Shown here: piece after piece, positions 9,839 through 21,414 of the stretch
Numbering within the stretch: position 1 is the first letter of the stretch
Layout of the letters: each line of letters begins with the position of its first letter
Origin: Prinsepia uniflora
Lineage: Eukaryota > Streptophyta > Magnoliopsida > Rosales > Rosaceae
Reading direction: 5' to 3'
DNA length: 64,000 nt
NCBI GenBank assembly: GCA_032719365.1
Contig: CM064870.1
Coordinates: 43,866,194-43,930,193, forward strand
The notes under the pieces: model-generated
Databases searched by the model: none
Seen by the model: the letters and a program-made list of their open reading frames with translations, nothing else
What the model was told of the DNA's origin: nothing
Program-made: the position numbers and the translations under genes

Positions 9839-11992
9839 CAATGTCTAGTTCACGTCCTCAACTAATCCAATGGTATCGGAACTAAGCCGATTACTAACAC
9901 GCTCACTAACGTACCCTTAGTATATCATGTATACCATCACCAGGCACCACAAGTCTGCCTGGTATCGTACCTCGAACAACGTACAGGGTACGTACATCGA
10001 TCCACTAACCAGTCCACTAAAACCTAGGTCATAGCCAATCTCGTTTCTATTCTGGAGTCCATCTGTCCAATCTAGTATTAGACAGATCAAAAACTCCAAC
10101 TCAACATCCATTTCGAGTCCCACGGTTACCCGACCAACATAACAATGCCTACTCCTATTCACATATCCAACACGTTCCAATCCGACTCACGCCTACTAAG
10201 GCATACTCACTTATGCCAACTAGCATCCAATCTTACCCACACTTACCGAGACGCATCAACTCCGAACCTATCGGTCACCTGCTTACACGATTACCAACTC
10301 AAACGATTACCACCGTGCATTAGATTAACTTCATAGGGAAGCCAATACCATCATTTGCACATCTAAGGCTGACCAAATCCTACCCCGTCTGACACCTACT
10401 TGCTCAAGTAATACACCATACAAGATCAACCTCGAAAAAAAAATTCAGCCCCATCATTTACATAGCCAAAAAGCCAAGACCCATCGTAGGCACCTCGACT
10501 CACTCAACCACCGTCTCATACCGGATTGACATTGAAAGGAAGTCGTCCCCAAATTCCCATGTTCATATATCCAAGTAAGGGTAATAACTCTCCACCTAAA
10601 CTGATCATCAAGATCACGATCCTCGATCGTCACAATGCCCAAAGTCCTCAACATCAAATTCTCGATCCACCTAGGATCCATACATGCTCACTCAGCTGAA
10701 AATCCACGTGAAATCTGATCATAGGGTCTTACACCCACTTGAATCCCTCGTTAGTCACATCACTCCTCAACCATTTACCACATCTAAACAGATCAGTCAA
10801 CGACGAGGCAAGCCGAGACTATGGGCTCTCTCCAATTACCTCATATTGATCCTTGGCATTCCACCTAGGAAAATCAAGGATGATCCAAGACGATGACACC
10901 AAAATTCATCCTGTGTGAATGCAACCAAAACTCGTTGCACCCACCACGCCATGTAACCTAACATCGTCTGCCACCAAGCAGAAAATGCGAAATCTCATTC
11001 ACCTAACTTCAAAATACTCAACTCTTCCTGATGACCCAAAACAAACGCGGGTTCACCAACCAATACACGATCAACGTGTTGGTGACAAAAATTATCATCT
11101 GCCATGGCAGAACCTGAGAAGTCGCCCCAAATGCCTTCAAAATACCCATTACCAATGCGGACACATGCACTCCCTTCTTCACCTCAATCGCAACATCTCT
11201 TGATTACGAAGTTCCAACCATGTCGGAACCAACATACTCAGACATCGCTCACGTGTCCATTACCAGCCTAACTCACTACCAAGTTTGCTTATCGGTTTAT
11301 ATCATTTATGCATATCCAAAAGAATGTGGTCCATTGCTACTTGATCCTCACGTCTCAACTACGACTGGATCCTATCTAGTCCAACTTTATCTGAGATCCA
11401 CTACTGGGTCTCAGGTACCGAACACATGCCCATCTCGACGGAGTCACATCCCGACTCGTGACTCATCGTCATCACAAACACCGGTACCAATACCAGCACT
11501 AGTACCAGCACACACTATGCGAATTAGACAGCCTTGGATCTCCGCTCATACCGAGTGATGACGCCGTACCTCTGCTCGTATTGGAGAAACTCTACCTCCT
11601 TCATACCCAATAACTCTTGGTACAGTCACCCCGACATCTCAAACGAGAAAAGAAACGTTCCCCAAACTTCTCCCGATTCTCAGCAAGCGCAACTACAACC
11701 ACTCTCGGTAGTAGTGCCTGCCACAACTCGTGCAGACCCAACCATCAGACATCGCTATCAAGACTCCGCATCCAGCGGAATCAATGCCCGTACTAACTAT
11801 GTCGTATCTCCGCTCCGGGATTCCATCGACAAGTACCAACCCTGGTAACCTGCCCAACTAATCTCTAACCAATCGTAACTCAACTCAGCCAATGTCGTCT
11901 ACTAGGTTGTCCATGACCTTAGCTGCACCAACAATCCATCACAACTAGAGTAGTACGACAACCAACTAGGTCTAACCGATAAGTACAACCCC

Positions 11993-12318
11993 GACTGCAG
12001 AGTGCAGTCCCATCACAAAATCTGACATGACTAGACCGACCGACGGTCTCGACTCCGAAAAATCGTCAAAGTCAAACCACTCGCCAACTCACCTTTCTGA
12101 ACCGTACATCCTACCTTAGGGTTCCACGATCACCACCTAGGGTTCCTTTGAATCCACCTGCAAAAGGCAGTATAATCCACAATCTGACCGACCCCGCGGT
12201 CCCGACATCGTATGGACGTCAATCCAATCCTACCGTTAGTCCAACTAGAGTTCCTCGAACTCGGCTGCCCCAGGCAGCAAAGCCACCTAACTCAACAAAA
12301 TCTGACCATCTAATGGTC
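11993..12318. repeat. Cluster of mini-hairpins in the internal domain
   Basis: Visible hairpins are GACTGC-agagt-GCAGTC (11993-12009), GACCG-accga-CGGTC (12034-12048), GCTGCC-cca-GGCAGC (12264-12278) and GACCAT-cta-ATGGTC (12304-12318). Their design (5-6 bp arms, 3-5 nt loops) is like the hairpins inside the LTRs, but the arm sequences are different. Confidence 0.6.
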
Positions 12319-12609
12319 ACAACTCCTAACCAGCCGTCATAACCGATCCTACAACATCGTGAAAGACGATCCCAACTAATAGTCCAACGATCAAAACTCT
12401 AAAGTACCGTTACGTTCATCCTTCCATAGGGTCCCACACTACCAACCATGATAAAACTATGACAACCCCAGGCACCAAGTACCGAACCAAAAGGATCCAT
12501 GATACGTTCTAACTAACTGTCATATTGGCATCCTAACTATCAGGTTGATAACGAACTGCAGCCCATTGAGACATCACATCCTCGACTTGCGCGACACTCC
12601 AAGAGTAAA

Positions 12610-12624
12610 CCTGGTCTGATACCA
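12610..12624 (-). promoter_or_regulatory. Primer binding site of the minus-strand element
   Basis: On minus: TGGTATCAGACCAGG, two bases from the LTR end. It is the initiator-Met tRNA type of site, with changes after the first ten positions compared with TGGTATCAGAGC at 27998. Confidence 0.8.
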
Positions 12625-12626
12625 CT

Positions 12627-15600
12627 TGTCAGGACCCGTCCCAATCCCCCCAGGATTAACGAGGGACGCTCCTGATCCCGTCTGACACGGAGTGTGAGAC
12701 CAGGAAAAATTTGAACCTTTAGCCCGACTGGTTTCCAGAGTACGCTAGAATTCGGAGGAGGCATGTGATGTCTCGGTCTCTGCTACAGTACACACCGTAT
12801 CCAACCACTAGGGCATTGAAAACAGAAAGACTATGAGTGGACGAAAAGCAATAGTTCATAAAACACATTTTATAAAAGACCTTTATGCCTTTCACTAAAA
12901 AGCATGCATGCATAGGAAAATCATTTATCAAACCACATATGTTTAAACAACCATAATCATACGGGCCCCTGCCCAAAACCATTTACTGAAAACCATAACA
13001 TAGTAAATATATGTGGGAACTCACCCCAAATCCATTTATTATCCATAAAACAAAATTTCGCAAAACTAAGAAATCATGTTTATCAATATCATATAACCAA
13101 TCTTGTCACGATATCTAGAGCTACGCACGTGCTACCCGGGGTCTCAAAGCCCAAGTCTCCCTAGGGTCCACGCAGGTCAATGTCCGTAGATCAATGGTCC
13201 TCCTTGGGGGTTATATACCATAGCCTTTCTGAGAGTAATGAACCCAACGAGGGCGACTCCACTCAGTCAGTGCTCAGTGACTACTCCGGGGTCCACCCAG
13301 GCCAACGACCCTCCCCGGAGGAGACAATTCATATATAAATGATGGTATATGAAAAACCTTTTGAAAACATTCTCACAACCTTTCAAGGGTTCATGTCCAG
13401 TCCCCATAAACCGTCATGAACCATAAATCCATTTATGGGTCCCCGACCCGAAATAACAATCGTAAACCATAACTGGGCCCTAAGCCTGAATTCATAAACC
13501 AACTGGGCCTCGTGCCCGATTTCATAAACCAAATGGTCCTCGTACCCGATATGTAAGTCAACTAGGCCTCAAGCCCGATACGCAAACCAATTGGGCCTCG
13601 GGACCGGTACGTAAACCAACTGGGCCTCTGGCCCGATGCCTTGTTAAATCAAATGGACATCAAGTCTGAGAGTTCATAAATCAAATGGGACTCGTGCCCG
13701 ACTCCATATTTTCAAATCTGAAATCGATTTAAGAACTAATTGGGCCTCAGGCCCAAAAACGTAACTAAATGGACTTCGAGTCCGTGGGTTTCCAAAACAA
13801 ATGGGTCTTGACCACGAGTTTACCTTTTCAAATCTAAAACCATTTCCAAAACCATTTCCAAAACAAATGGGTCTCGACCACGAATTAATGCAAAATCGTA
13901 CACCTCGATTTACGTGCAAGCACGTAAATCGCCTCGAAATGCGTGAAACCATGTAATTCACCATTATCCAAAATCAAAATCATAGAATCATATCCATAAA
14001 ACATATAAAACATATATGTATGCATCACAGTTTAGAAATCAAGGTCCACTCGGAGACCGTCCTACGCTACCGCCTCGATTTGCGTGCTGTAAGCCTCACC
14101 AGGCTAATCGTCGTCACCGGGACTCGAAAACCTGTCCAAATCAATCTAGAGTATTACTAACTACCTTTATTAACCTCTCATTGAAGTCGTGTAATTTTTT
14201 TCGAATTTTTAAGTATTTTTCATCTCGATCCTAAACCTTCGGATGTCCCGAACATTATCGAGGGGGTGTCTGATCGACACGAAACCAGTCCCAAAATGTT
14301 CGTTATATCGAATAGAGTATTTCAAATGTTGTAGTCATCCCCAATAGACTCCCCACATGCCCTCACACGCCGCTCAAAGGGTCTGCGCGTGAAAGCCACA
14401 CGCCAAACAGTGTCATCCCTAAACTTGGCAGCCCAGTCGGTTTAGCCCGGTCCAGACCGGTCCGGTCAACCCGAACCGGCGGTCACGGTTCACTGCTATT
14501 TTTCCCTCAATTACGATCCTTTTCAACCCATTTTCATTCCTAAAGGTTCCTCTAATCATTTCCTATTCATTTATGCTTTCAAATCAATGGAAAACGTACA
14601 AAAACATAGCTTCTCGATCAGCCAAAACTCCTCCATTTTCCACCGTCGTGTTCTCCATTCTCCAGCCACCCCCAACCTTTGCTCAGGTCCCAAGTTGAAT
14701 CCTTTGACCCTCAGAAACCATTTCCCTTTGTTAGAGACGTCCAACACTAGCTGGAGCCATACATGCCATTTTCGAACCAAAAAGAGGGCACTGAGAATTT
14801 CTTCGTCGTGGCCCCGCCATGGCCACCGTCACGGTCGACTCGACATCAGAAACTTCCTCCTATCACTCATCAAGTTTGTATGTCCTTAAAAACCATCCCA
14901 CCAGTTTGGACCCCGAAACAGGGCTCGGGTTTTGGTTTCCTAGCCACCGCCGCCGTCCACGATGGTCGTCTTCACTGCCACCATTTTGTTTCTCTGCCCT
15001 CACTCTCCAACTTTCGTTCAGACACAAAGGGTGATGTTTAAGAGGATTTTGAGGGTGTGTGAGGAATGGGCTTTCGGTTTGTAGAAATGGTGAAGTGTGT
15101 GAAGTGAGATCGATGAAGGAGGAGAGGGTGAGGTTTAGGTGGTTTGAACAGATGAGTGGACGGTGAGGATGAGGGGTGTAGGGTAGATGGATGGCTGAGA
15201 TTGAAAGGAAATGGATGAAGATATTATAAAATAATCCAAAACTTAATATTATAATAATAAATCCACCAATCATGATTAAGATCTACTTTATGGGGTTAAT
15301 GACCAATAGGATGAGTGACACTTGCCACTCATCTATGGGTCCCACTTAAAAAGTCAATCAATCAGATAATGCCACCTAATCCTTACCTCATAAGGCGTGC
15401 ATAGTACAAACAAACGTTCGTGACCCATAACTTTCCCGTTCGACGTCTGATTTCGGTATGCCACCTGTCTATGAATTCGTATCGACTTGATCTACGTAAC
15501 GGTCCACGAATCTCAGCCCTCGTACTTCCCGGGTCAAAGGTCAACATTTTACCCACGACCAGGGGAAAAATGGTCATTATACACCGTTCATCAGATTTCG

Positions 15601-15679
15601 CTCAACTAATCACCGATTAACCTCACTAATCCTTGATTAGTCATTAATCTAATCTCGAAATTTGAGACGGGTCGTTACA
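12627..15679 (-). repeat. 5' LTR of the minus-strand element
   Basis: It starts TGTCAGGACCCGTCC and ends GGGTCGTTACA on plus (about 3.05 kb). A tandem set of units of the type AACTGGGCCTCGTGCCCGAT lies at about 13460-13820, each with a GGGC/GCCC hairpin. The GGATGAGTGACACTTGCCACTCATC palindrome lies near 15309. It has CTATGAGTGGAC (12830) and GTCCACTCGGAG (14045) as inverted copies of one motif. Confidence 0.8.
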
Positions 15680-15947
15680 CTATAACTATTGCTTCAGGCT
15701 TTGGATAGTGGGTAAGGAGGGATTGGTAGGATTCTATGAGAGTCATATGGAGTGATTCTTTTATATCTCTATGCTTTGTTGGATGCTTCTTTGGAAGTTG
15801 AAAGTTTTAAATAAGTCGAAATCGTTCAGTTAGATGACTAGTTTGGATATTCTACCGATGACTATTAACTTATTCTATAAAAATATTATTCCTTTTGGGC
15901 TTTTTGTAGGTGTGGTAAACAAAATGAAGATAGGTTTCAGGCACTTT
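15680..15947 (+). pseudogene. Array unit 2, right half
   Basis: It continues the RNase H/zf-RVT unit interrupted at 5962, from CTATAACTATTGC through the zf-RVT pattern (GRCGKQNEDRF in one frame), and ends in GGCACTTT. The first five bases are the second copy of the CTATA target duplication. At 15943-15947 (ACTTT) it is interrupted again by a solo LTR, at the same unit position as the insertion at 2531. Confidence 0.65.
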
Positions 15948-17933
15948 TGTAACACCCTGGACTTTTAGGGTTTGGTAAAGTTGAAATTTTAATATAAAAT
16001 GATAATTTTGCCCCTGGTTGGGAGGATTTGTTGAATTTTGACTCGAACTGTATTTCAAGCTTTGACCCATGATCGTCACGTAGATCGGAACGTCACGAGT
16101 TCGTAGATAGACGACACGGCGGAAGCGGAGTCCGGACGGGGAAGTTATGGTCAGGATCGCGAAAATAACACTATTTACTAATTCCCGGGAGTGGCAAGTG
16201 TCAAGTGTCACTCATCCGATTGATGGGTTTCCCCATGCACTTGGATCAGTTTAGGGTTCCAGACTTACCCATTTCATTCATTCTTCATCATCATTTTCTC
16301 TTAAACCCGTGAAGGACTAACACACACAAACACTCCATAACTTCACCACCCCACTTCTTTATCATTTCTCTGACCTTTGAGTGCCTAAGTGAGAGTGTGT
16401 GACTTGAGGAAGCTGATGGTGAGGCCATCACGAATGTAGCACACGGTAGTGGACACGGCAGGAAGGTAAACCGAAACACTCATTTTGGGTCAAAAATGTA
16501 AGTTGGTCTTAGAATGTGCGTCGATCGATCTAATGACCCCCAACTTGTTCTAGGGTTCTAGACGATCACTCTGGTCTTGATTTGAGGATATACGGTGGCT
16601 GGAGTTGATCGGAAAACTAGTTCAAAGTTCACAACTCACTGTTGATCGACCTGCAGGTATGTTTCAGCTTTTTTTTCCTAGTTTCAATCACACAGATCTT
16701 TTAGTTAGGTAGAGACGAGTGCATAGGATGAAACCTGATCGAAAATGGTTGAGTAATCTGGGTTTTGGAATCGAGTTGGGTCGCGAGTCCGTACGACCCG
16801 ATTTTCAGACCTGACCGATAGGTTGATGACGATGATGATGTCAGCGGGTGATGTAATCATCTGACAGCTGTCAGGAAAAGGCCAATGAGAATAGGGCATA
16901 TGTCACAAGTCAGTGCACAGTCAGCACTGACATGTCAGTGACGTGGACCAACCCGCAGTTGACACGTGGAACCTATCAGTATGACGCGTGTCAAGTCTGA
17001 CACTGTCAGATGACTTTAGAGTTGACTTTGATCGTTGACCTGACGTTAGTGTTGACTTTTGTTAACTTCAGTGTTGACTTCTTTGTCAACGTTGACCGTG
17101 AGAATGACCCACGCGTGGGCACATTTTTTGAGGTGGGACCATTTCCATTTTATCGGTTTCGACGATTCGGATCCAATGGTGGTGGTTTACGGGTCGATCG
17201 GATATCCTTTGTGGGTCAAATGGAGTTTATAGCCTCAAGAAACATGTTCGGGACGCGTTTCTGGACCGACACTGCTCCTAGGTATTAGGTATGGGTTTGT
17301 AGAGATCCTTAGTAACCTTTGAATGTGTTTGGACAGGTCAGAGACTGAGATATAGCTACAGGACATCTTCTAGATGTTGATTAAGTAGTAGGACAATACT
17401 GTGAGTGGGTCTTTTGATTTCTAATGGAATGCATGTATAACTGTTTTCATTACACTAGTATATGATTGCGTGTATGAGTGTATTGAATCTTATTTATGGA
17501 CTATGTACCTATCTATGTTACCGTATGTGGCATGTGACCGCCCGGTGATTATGTGAGATGTGGAATTGTACCGAGATGTCACATGCTCATGTTATTGCAC
17601 CGGATAGATTGACCATATAGATTACTGTCTCCTCTAGTATTGGTACCTTGGAGTGGTCACGACGCATTTCCTGTGAGGAGTCATGATACAGAGCAACGAG
17701 ACCGTAGGGTGGCTCAAGAGCAGGATTGCTAGTATGAGAAGTCAGGGACGTCAGGCATCTGGGATGCCATACCAGGACTGGGTTCAGGGATATGACTCGG
17801 GATTGAGACCCCAAGCGGCACACGTAGCCTTAGGACCGTGACCTTATTAGACTTCTAGGACGTCCGACATCTGGGATGTCAGGGTTGGGATATGCGGTGC
17901 AATATGATTATAGTAGATGCATTATTATACTAG

Positions 17934-20900
17934 TGGTTAATGACGAATTAGTGAATTTAATCGGTGATTAGTTGGGTGAGTTCGGACGGACGGTGCGAAA
18001 TGACGGTTTTGCCCCTGGAATTGGGCAAATAGTTAACTTTTTGTTCGGGGGTTCAAATGGACTTTGACCGATAATTGTGACGTAGGTCGAGACGTCACGA
18101 GGTCATAGACAGGTGGCACGTTCGATTCCGACATTCGAGGGAAAAGTTATGACGTTCGAAAGTTCAAGGGTAATTTGGTAATTTAGTTAGAAAGGGCAAT
18201 TTGTTGACTTTTCATACGACATGGATTTTTCATGAAGTTCAAGGACCATTAGGTAGGTCCCGATTCCCTGAGTACAATGACAGGGGGCACGCCGTCATCG
18301 AATGTCGGACGGTTTAGTTACGAGTCTAGGAACACGAGGGGTAAAATGGTAATTTGTGTGGCAAGGGGCATTTTGGTCATTTTGCTATCTTGGAGTGTGT
18401 ACTGAGTAATACCAAGACGCTTGGATGTTTTTGGATGGGGTGACCACCAGGTTTTGGACACCTGGCTGGGTCTGGATGGTTGTGGAAGCTTTGGGCACTG
18501 CCTTATCCAAGTGTTTTAAGTTGTGCACGGTTTGGGGAAGGAAGATATAAAAACAGAGCAGGGGAAATCATGACACTCTTATCCTGGATTCGTCATCAAT
18601 GGAGGCTAATTGGTGAAAGCAATTGAGAGAACAGATAATGAGATGATAGGTGGTGCCGCCGTCGAGAGTGGCCGTGGACGGTGGCTCTAACCCTTGAGGC
18701 AAAACAAAACAGTGGACCCGTGAGGAACACTTGATCCTCTTACTCTCCACGGCGACCATTTGCCTCTGAGTTGTGAACAAGAACGAGAGGATAGATGATG
18801 AGGGGTGGTGATGCTGCTACCAAGCACCGTCGTGCACGGTGGTGGTCGAAAAAAGGTAAGGACAGTAAGTCATGTTCTTAAAATCGAACCTGGATTTTTA
18901 ATTTAGGCCACTATTGATGGTTCTAATTGATTAGAGAGTGATCAGGAAGGTGAGACGTGACTGAGGAACGGTGAAGGATGGCCTGCCATGGACGGTGGTC
19001 GTAGAACCGAGAACGGGTAAGTTTGAATTTAAGAATGGTGACTTCGGTTTAAACTGGTTTGATCGATTATAAATGGTGGGACCTATTTTTGGAGGTCTTG
19101 TGAAGTTCTTAGGATGGATTTTAAGGACTGTGAGGACTTGTGGTGGCCAGAGACAGAGCAGGAGAATACAGTTTTGAACGAGGATTGAAAAGGTTTGATC
19201 TCGACTCCTATTCTCTGATTTAAGAAGGTAGTTAAATAGGAAAATGATACACAAACTTGTAGAACTTGGAATGGTCGAAAACGGAATAAAAAGGAACGCA
19301 GTAAGAGGGTGAACCGGCCACGCCAGTTAGGGCTGAACCGCGAACCGATCGAACCGGGTTTACTCGAGGAAAAAGATGACTGGTGCCTGGCGTGTGAAGC
19401 CCACGGGTAGCCCCGTTGGGCGGCGCGTGTTGGTGCGTGGCACGTGGTTTCAGGAAGTGTCCTACATGAATTTTAAAGTATTCAATGTAACGAACATTTT
19501 GGCTCCGGTTTCTAGTCAAACGGACATCGTCTCGATATGGTTCGGGATGTTCGAACGTTTTAAGGCTCGGTTAAAAATAGTTAAAAATTCGAGAAAATTA
19601 CGGGGCTTTAGTATAAGCTTTATGAAGTAGTTAGTGACCTTATTATGGGATTTGGACAGGTTCGGGAAAGCAGGTGATAGTGTATTGGTCGGGAAAGCGT
19701 AATTGCGCGCGTATCGAGACGACAACATTAATGGTCTGTGAGTGGACTTTGCTTTCGAACTTATGATGCATACATATATGTTTTATATGTTTTCTATACA
19801 TGATTTCTATACTTTTGAATTGATATGGATGATTTACGGTTTTGCACGGATTTTGAGATAAGTACGTATTTGCACGTTTTACGAGCTTATGGTTTATACT
19901 ATGATTTGACCATGGTTTTAATGATTTGATTTTGGGATTTGAAATATGATTTGTTTTCAATTATTTCGAATGGATTTTGGAAAGTGATTTCGAGCTTGAA
20001 GCCCAGTTCACGAAAGTGGTTTTGATGAACGTGATTTCGGGTTTTGAAATCGGATTTCAGGATGACGATTCAAGATTCGGTTTTAGAACTTGAAAGTGGA
20101 TTTCCAGATTTGGGTCCGGAATGGTTATTCCGAATGACGGCCTACAGAATGATGGTTTCAGATTTAGATTTGGAAATGGATGATGGATATGTTTCTGGAT
20201 TTGGATTCGGGATGCTGATTTCAGATTCGACTTGGAATTCAAAATGGTTATTTCGAATTCGGATTTGGACATGGATTTGGAAATGGTTTTAAAATGGTTT
20301 TGGATTGGATTTGTTGGATCTGGTTATTGGGTTTAAAGACCCGGATATGATACATGACGGGGGCGGGCCCGGATTGGGTTTAAAGACCCGAATTGAGTTT
20401 AAAGACTCAGAAGTTTAAAGACTCAGATATTGTGATTTCCCCCGTAGGCCTATTGAGTTTAAAGACTCGGATTATATTAAGGCCTGGATTGAGTTTAAAT
20501 ACTTGGATAGATCCAACATGTTTGATTGTTTGAAATGGAATTTAAACGTGTTTTGGATTTCGAGGATATTGATGGTTTTTACTAATAATTTTCTAATGTT
20601 TTGGGTTGTGCCCCGGATGAGATGGATTTCGATGGTTTTGGGCTGTGGCCCGGGATTTGAGAAAAAGAAATAAGTTCGGTTTTGGTGATTGAATATGAAA
20701 TGATTTTATGAAATGAGTTTCTTATGCATGCATTGGTTTTTAAAAGGAGGGTATAATTATCTTTTCTTATAAATTGTTTTATAACTTATTCTTTATTTTA
20801 GTCCACTCATAGTCTTTTAATGTTTTTGATACCCTCCAGATTTGATGCGGTACAGGCTGTGGTTAGAGAGACGGAGACATCACACACGCAATCCACAGTA

Positions 20901-21054
20901 GAGTCTGCGCGCTCTGGGAAGTTCGGAGGGTTCGTACGATTCGGTTGGAAATCCCAGGGAGGTTGGACGTCGGTTTAGCCTTCGTGTCACGCGTAAGTTA
21001 GACGGGAGCACGACTTAGCTCTTATTTTCGGGGGATTGGGGGTGGGTCGTGTCA
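17934..21054 (+). mobile_element. Nested solo LTR (3.1 kb), TSD ACTAG/ACTAC
   Basis: It ends GGGTGGGTCGTGTCA and begins TGGTTAATGACG, which looks like the family start TGTAATGACCCGTC with a small deletion. ACTAG (17929-17933) and ACTAC (21055-21059) would be the target duplication with one difference. It has a TATAAAA box at 18546, GGTAAGTTT (19016), TTTGGACAG (19651), GTGAGTGGAC (19739), the GTTTAAAGACC/CTC hairpin array (20328-20475), GTCCACTCATAG (20801) and CCCTCCAG (20832). The surrounding older LTR resumes at 21055. Confidence 0.7.
18546..18552 (+). promoter_or_regulatory. TATA box candidate in LTR
   Basis: TATAAAA in a GC-mixed context about 610 bp from the start of this LTR, upstream of the first donor-like site. 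A transcript starting about 30 nt later would contain both intron-like intervals. Confidence 0.45.
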
Positions 21055-21117
21055 ACTACTGTATGTATGTGATGATATGATACCTGATTGGTGATGTGTG
21101 ATATGTTTCAGTTTTAC

Positions 21118-21123
<6 letters not shown>

Positions 21124-21148
<25 letters not shown>
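21124..21148. repeat. (TA)n microsatellite
   Basis: A continuous TA run of about 12 units inside the older LTR at 15948-24394. Confidence 0.85.
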
Positions 21149-21414
21149 GCTTTGACTCAAATGCACGCATGATTTGAAAACAGAGGGGTAAAATGGTATT
21201 TTTACTATTTATTACGAAAGATTTTGAAATATCCTTTATTTCGACCCACTCACACTTTCATTGTTTTCTTGACCTCTCCCGGACGTGACCCAGAGGTAGA
21301 GGCAGGTCCCAAGGCAGAGACATAGTCATTTACTATTGCGTACCTCATACCCTGCTTGGGTAGGTCGCGCACCGTTTTGTGAAACTGTTATTCGTGGTCG
21401 TCACCTTGTAGTGC

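Larger units (their letters stand above)
8919..12626 (-). other. Coding-free internal domain of the minus-strand element
   Basis: Beyond the purine tract there is no recognisable protein domain in any frame. The plus strand is strikingly poor in G and rich in C, so the element's sense strand is G-rich. Phrases at about 10790-10860, 11180-11225 and 11240-11290 reappear, diverged, in the internal region at 43860-43915, 44200-44235 and 44325-44375 of another minus-strand element. That suggests a conserved non-coding internal domain rather than random decay. Short hairpins cluster at 11993-12318. A Cassandra-type TRIM is inserted at 9055-9838. Confidence 0.6.
5963..15679 (-). mobile_element. Minus-strand LTR retroelement without coding capacity (LARD-like), complete with TSD CTATA
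   Basis: Two similar LTRs (5963-8918 and 12627-15679) bracket a 3.7-kb internal region. On the minus strand there is a primer site TGGTATCAGACCAGG (12610-12624) next to the 5' LTR and a purine tract (8919-8930) next to the 3' LTR. CTATA flanks the element at 5958-5962 and 15680-15684. No gag, protease, RT or integrase motif is visible in the internal region. The sequence beside the purine tract (GGAATTTCGAGGATGAAATT on the minus strand) resembles the same position in the chromovirus at 32530-32570, so the element probably depended on chromovirus proteins supplied in trans. 'LARD' is an inference from structure. Confidence 0.85.

Noticed and set aside
17010..17110. Cluster of GTTGAC/TTGACT (W-box-like) motifs as a stress-response promoter
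   Set aside because: TTGAC repeats are common throughout these LTRs (also 38085-38155 and 48950-49010) and vary in number. They may matter, but there is no support for calling a specific regulator.
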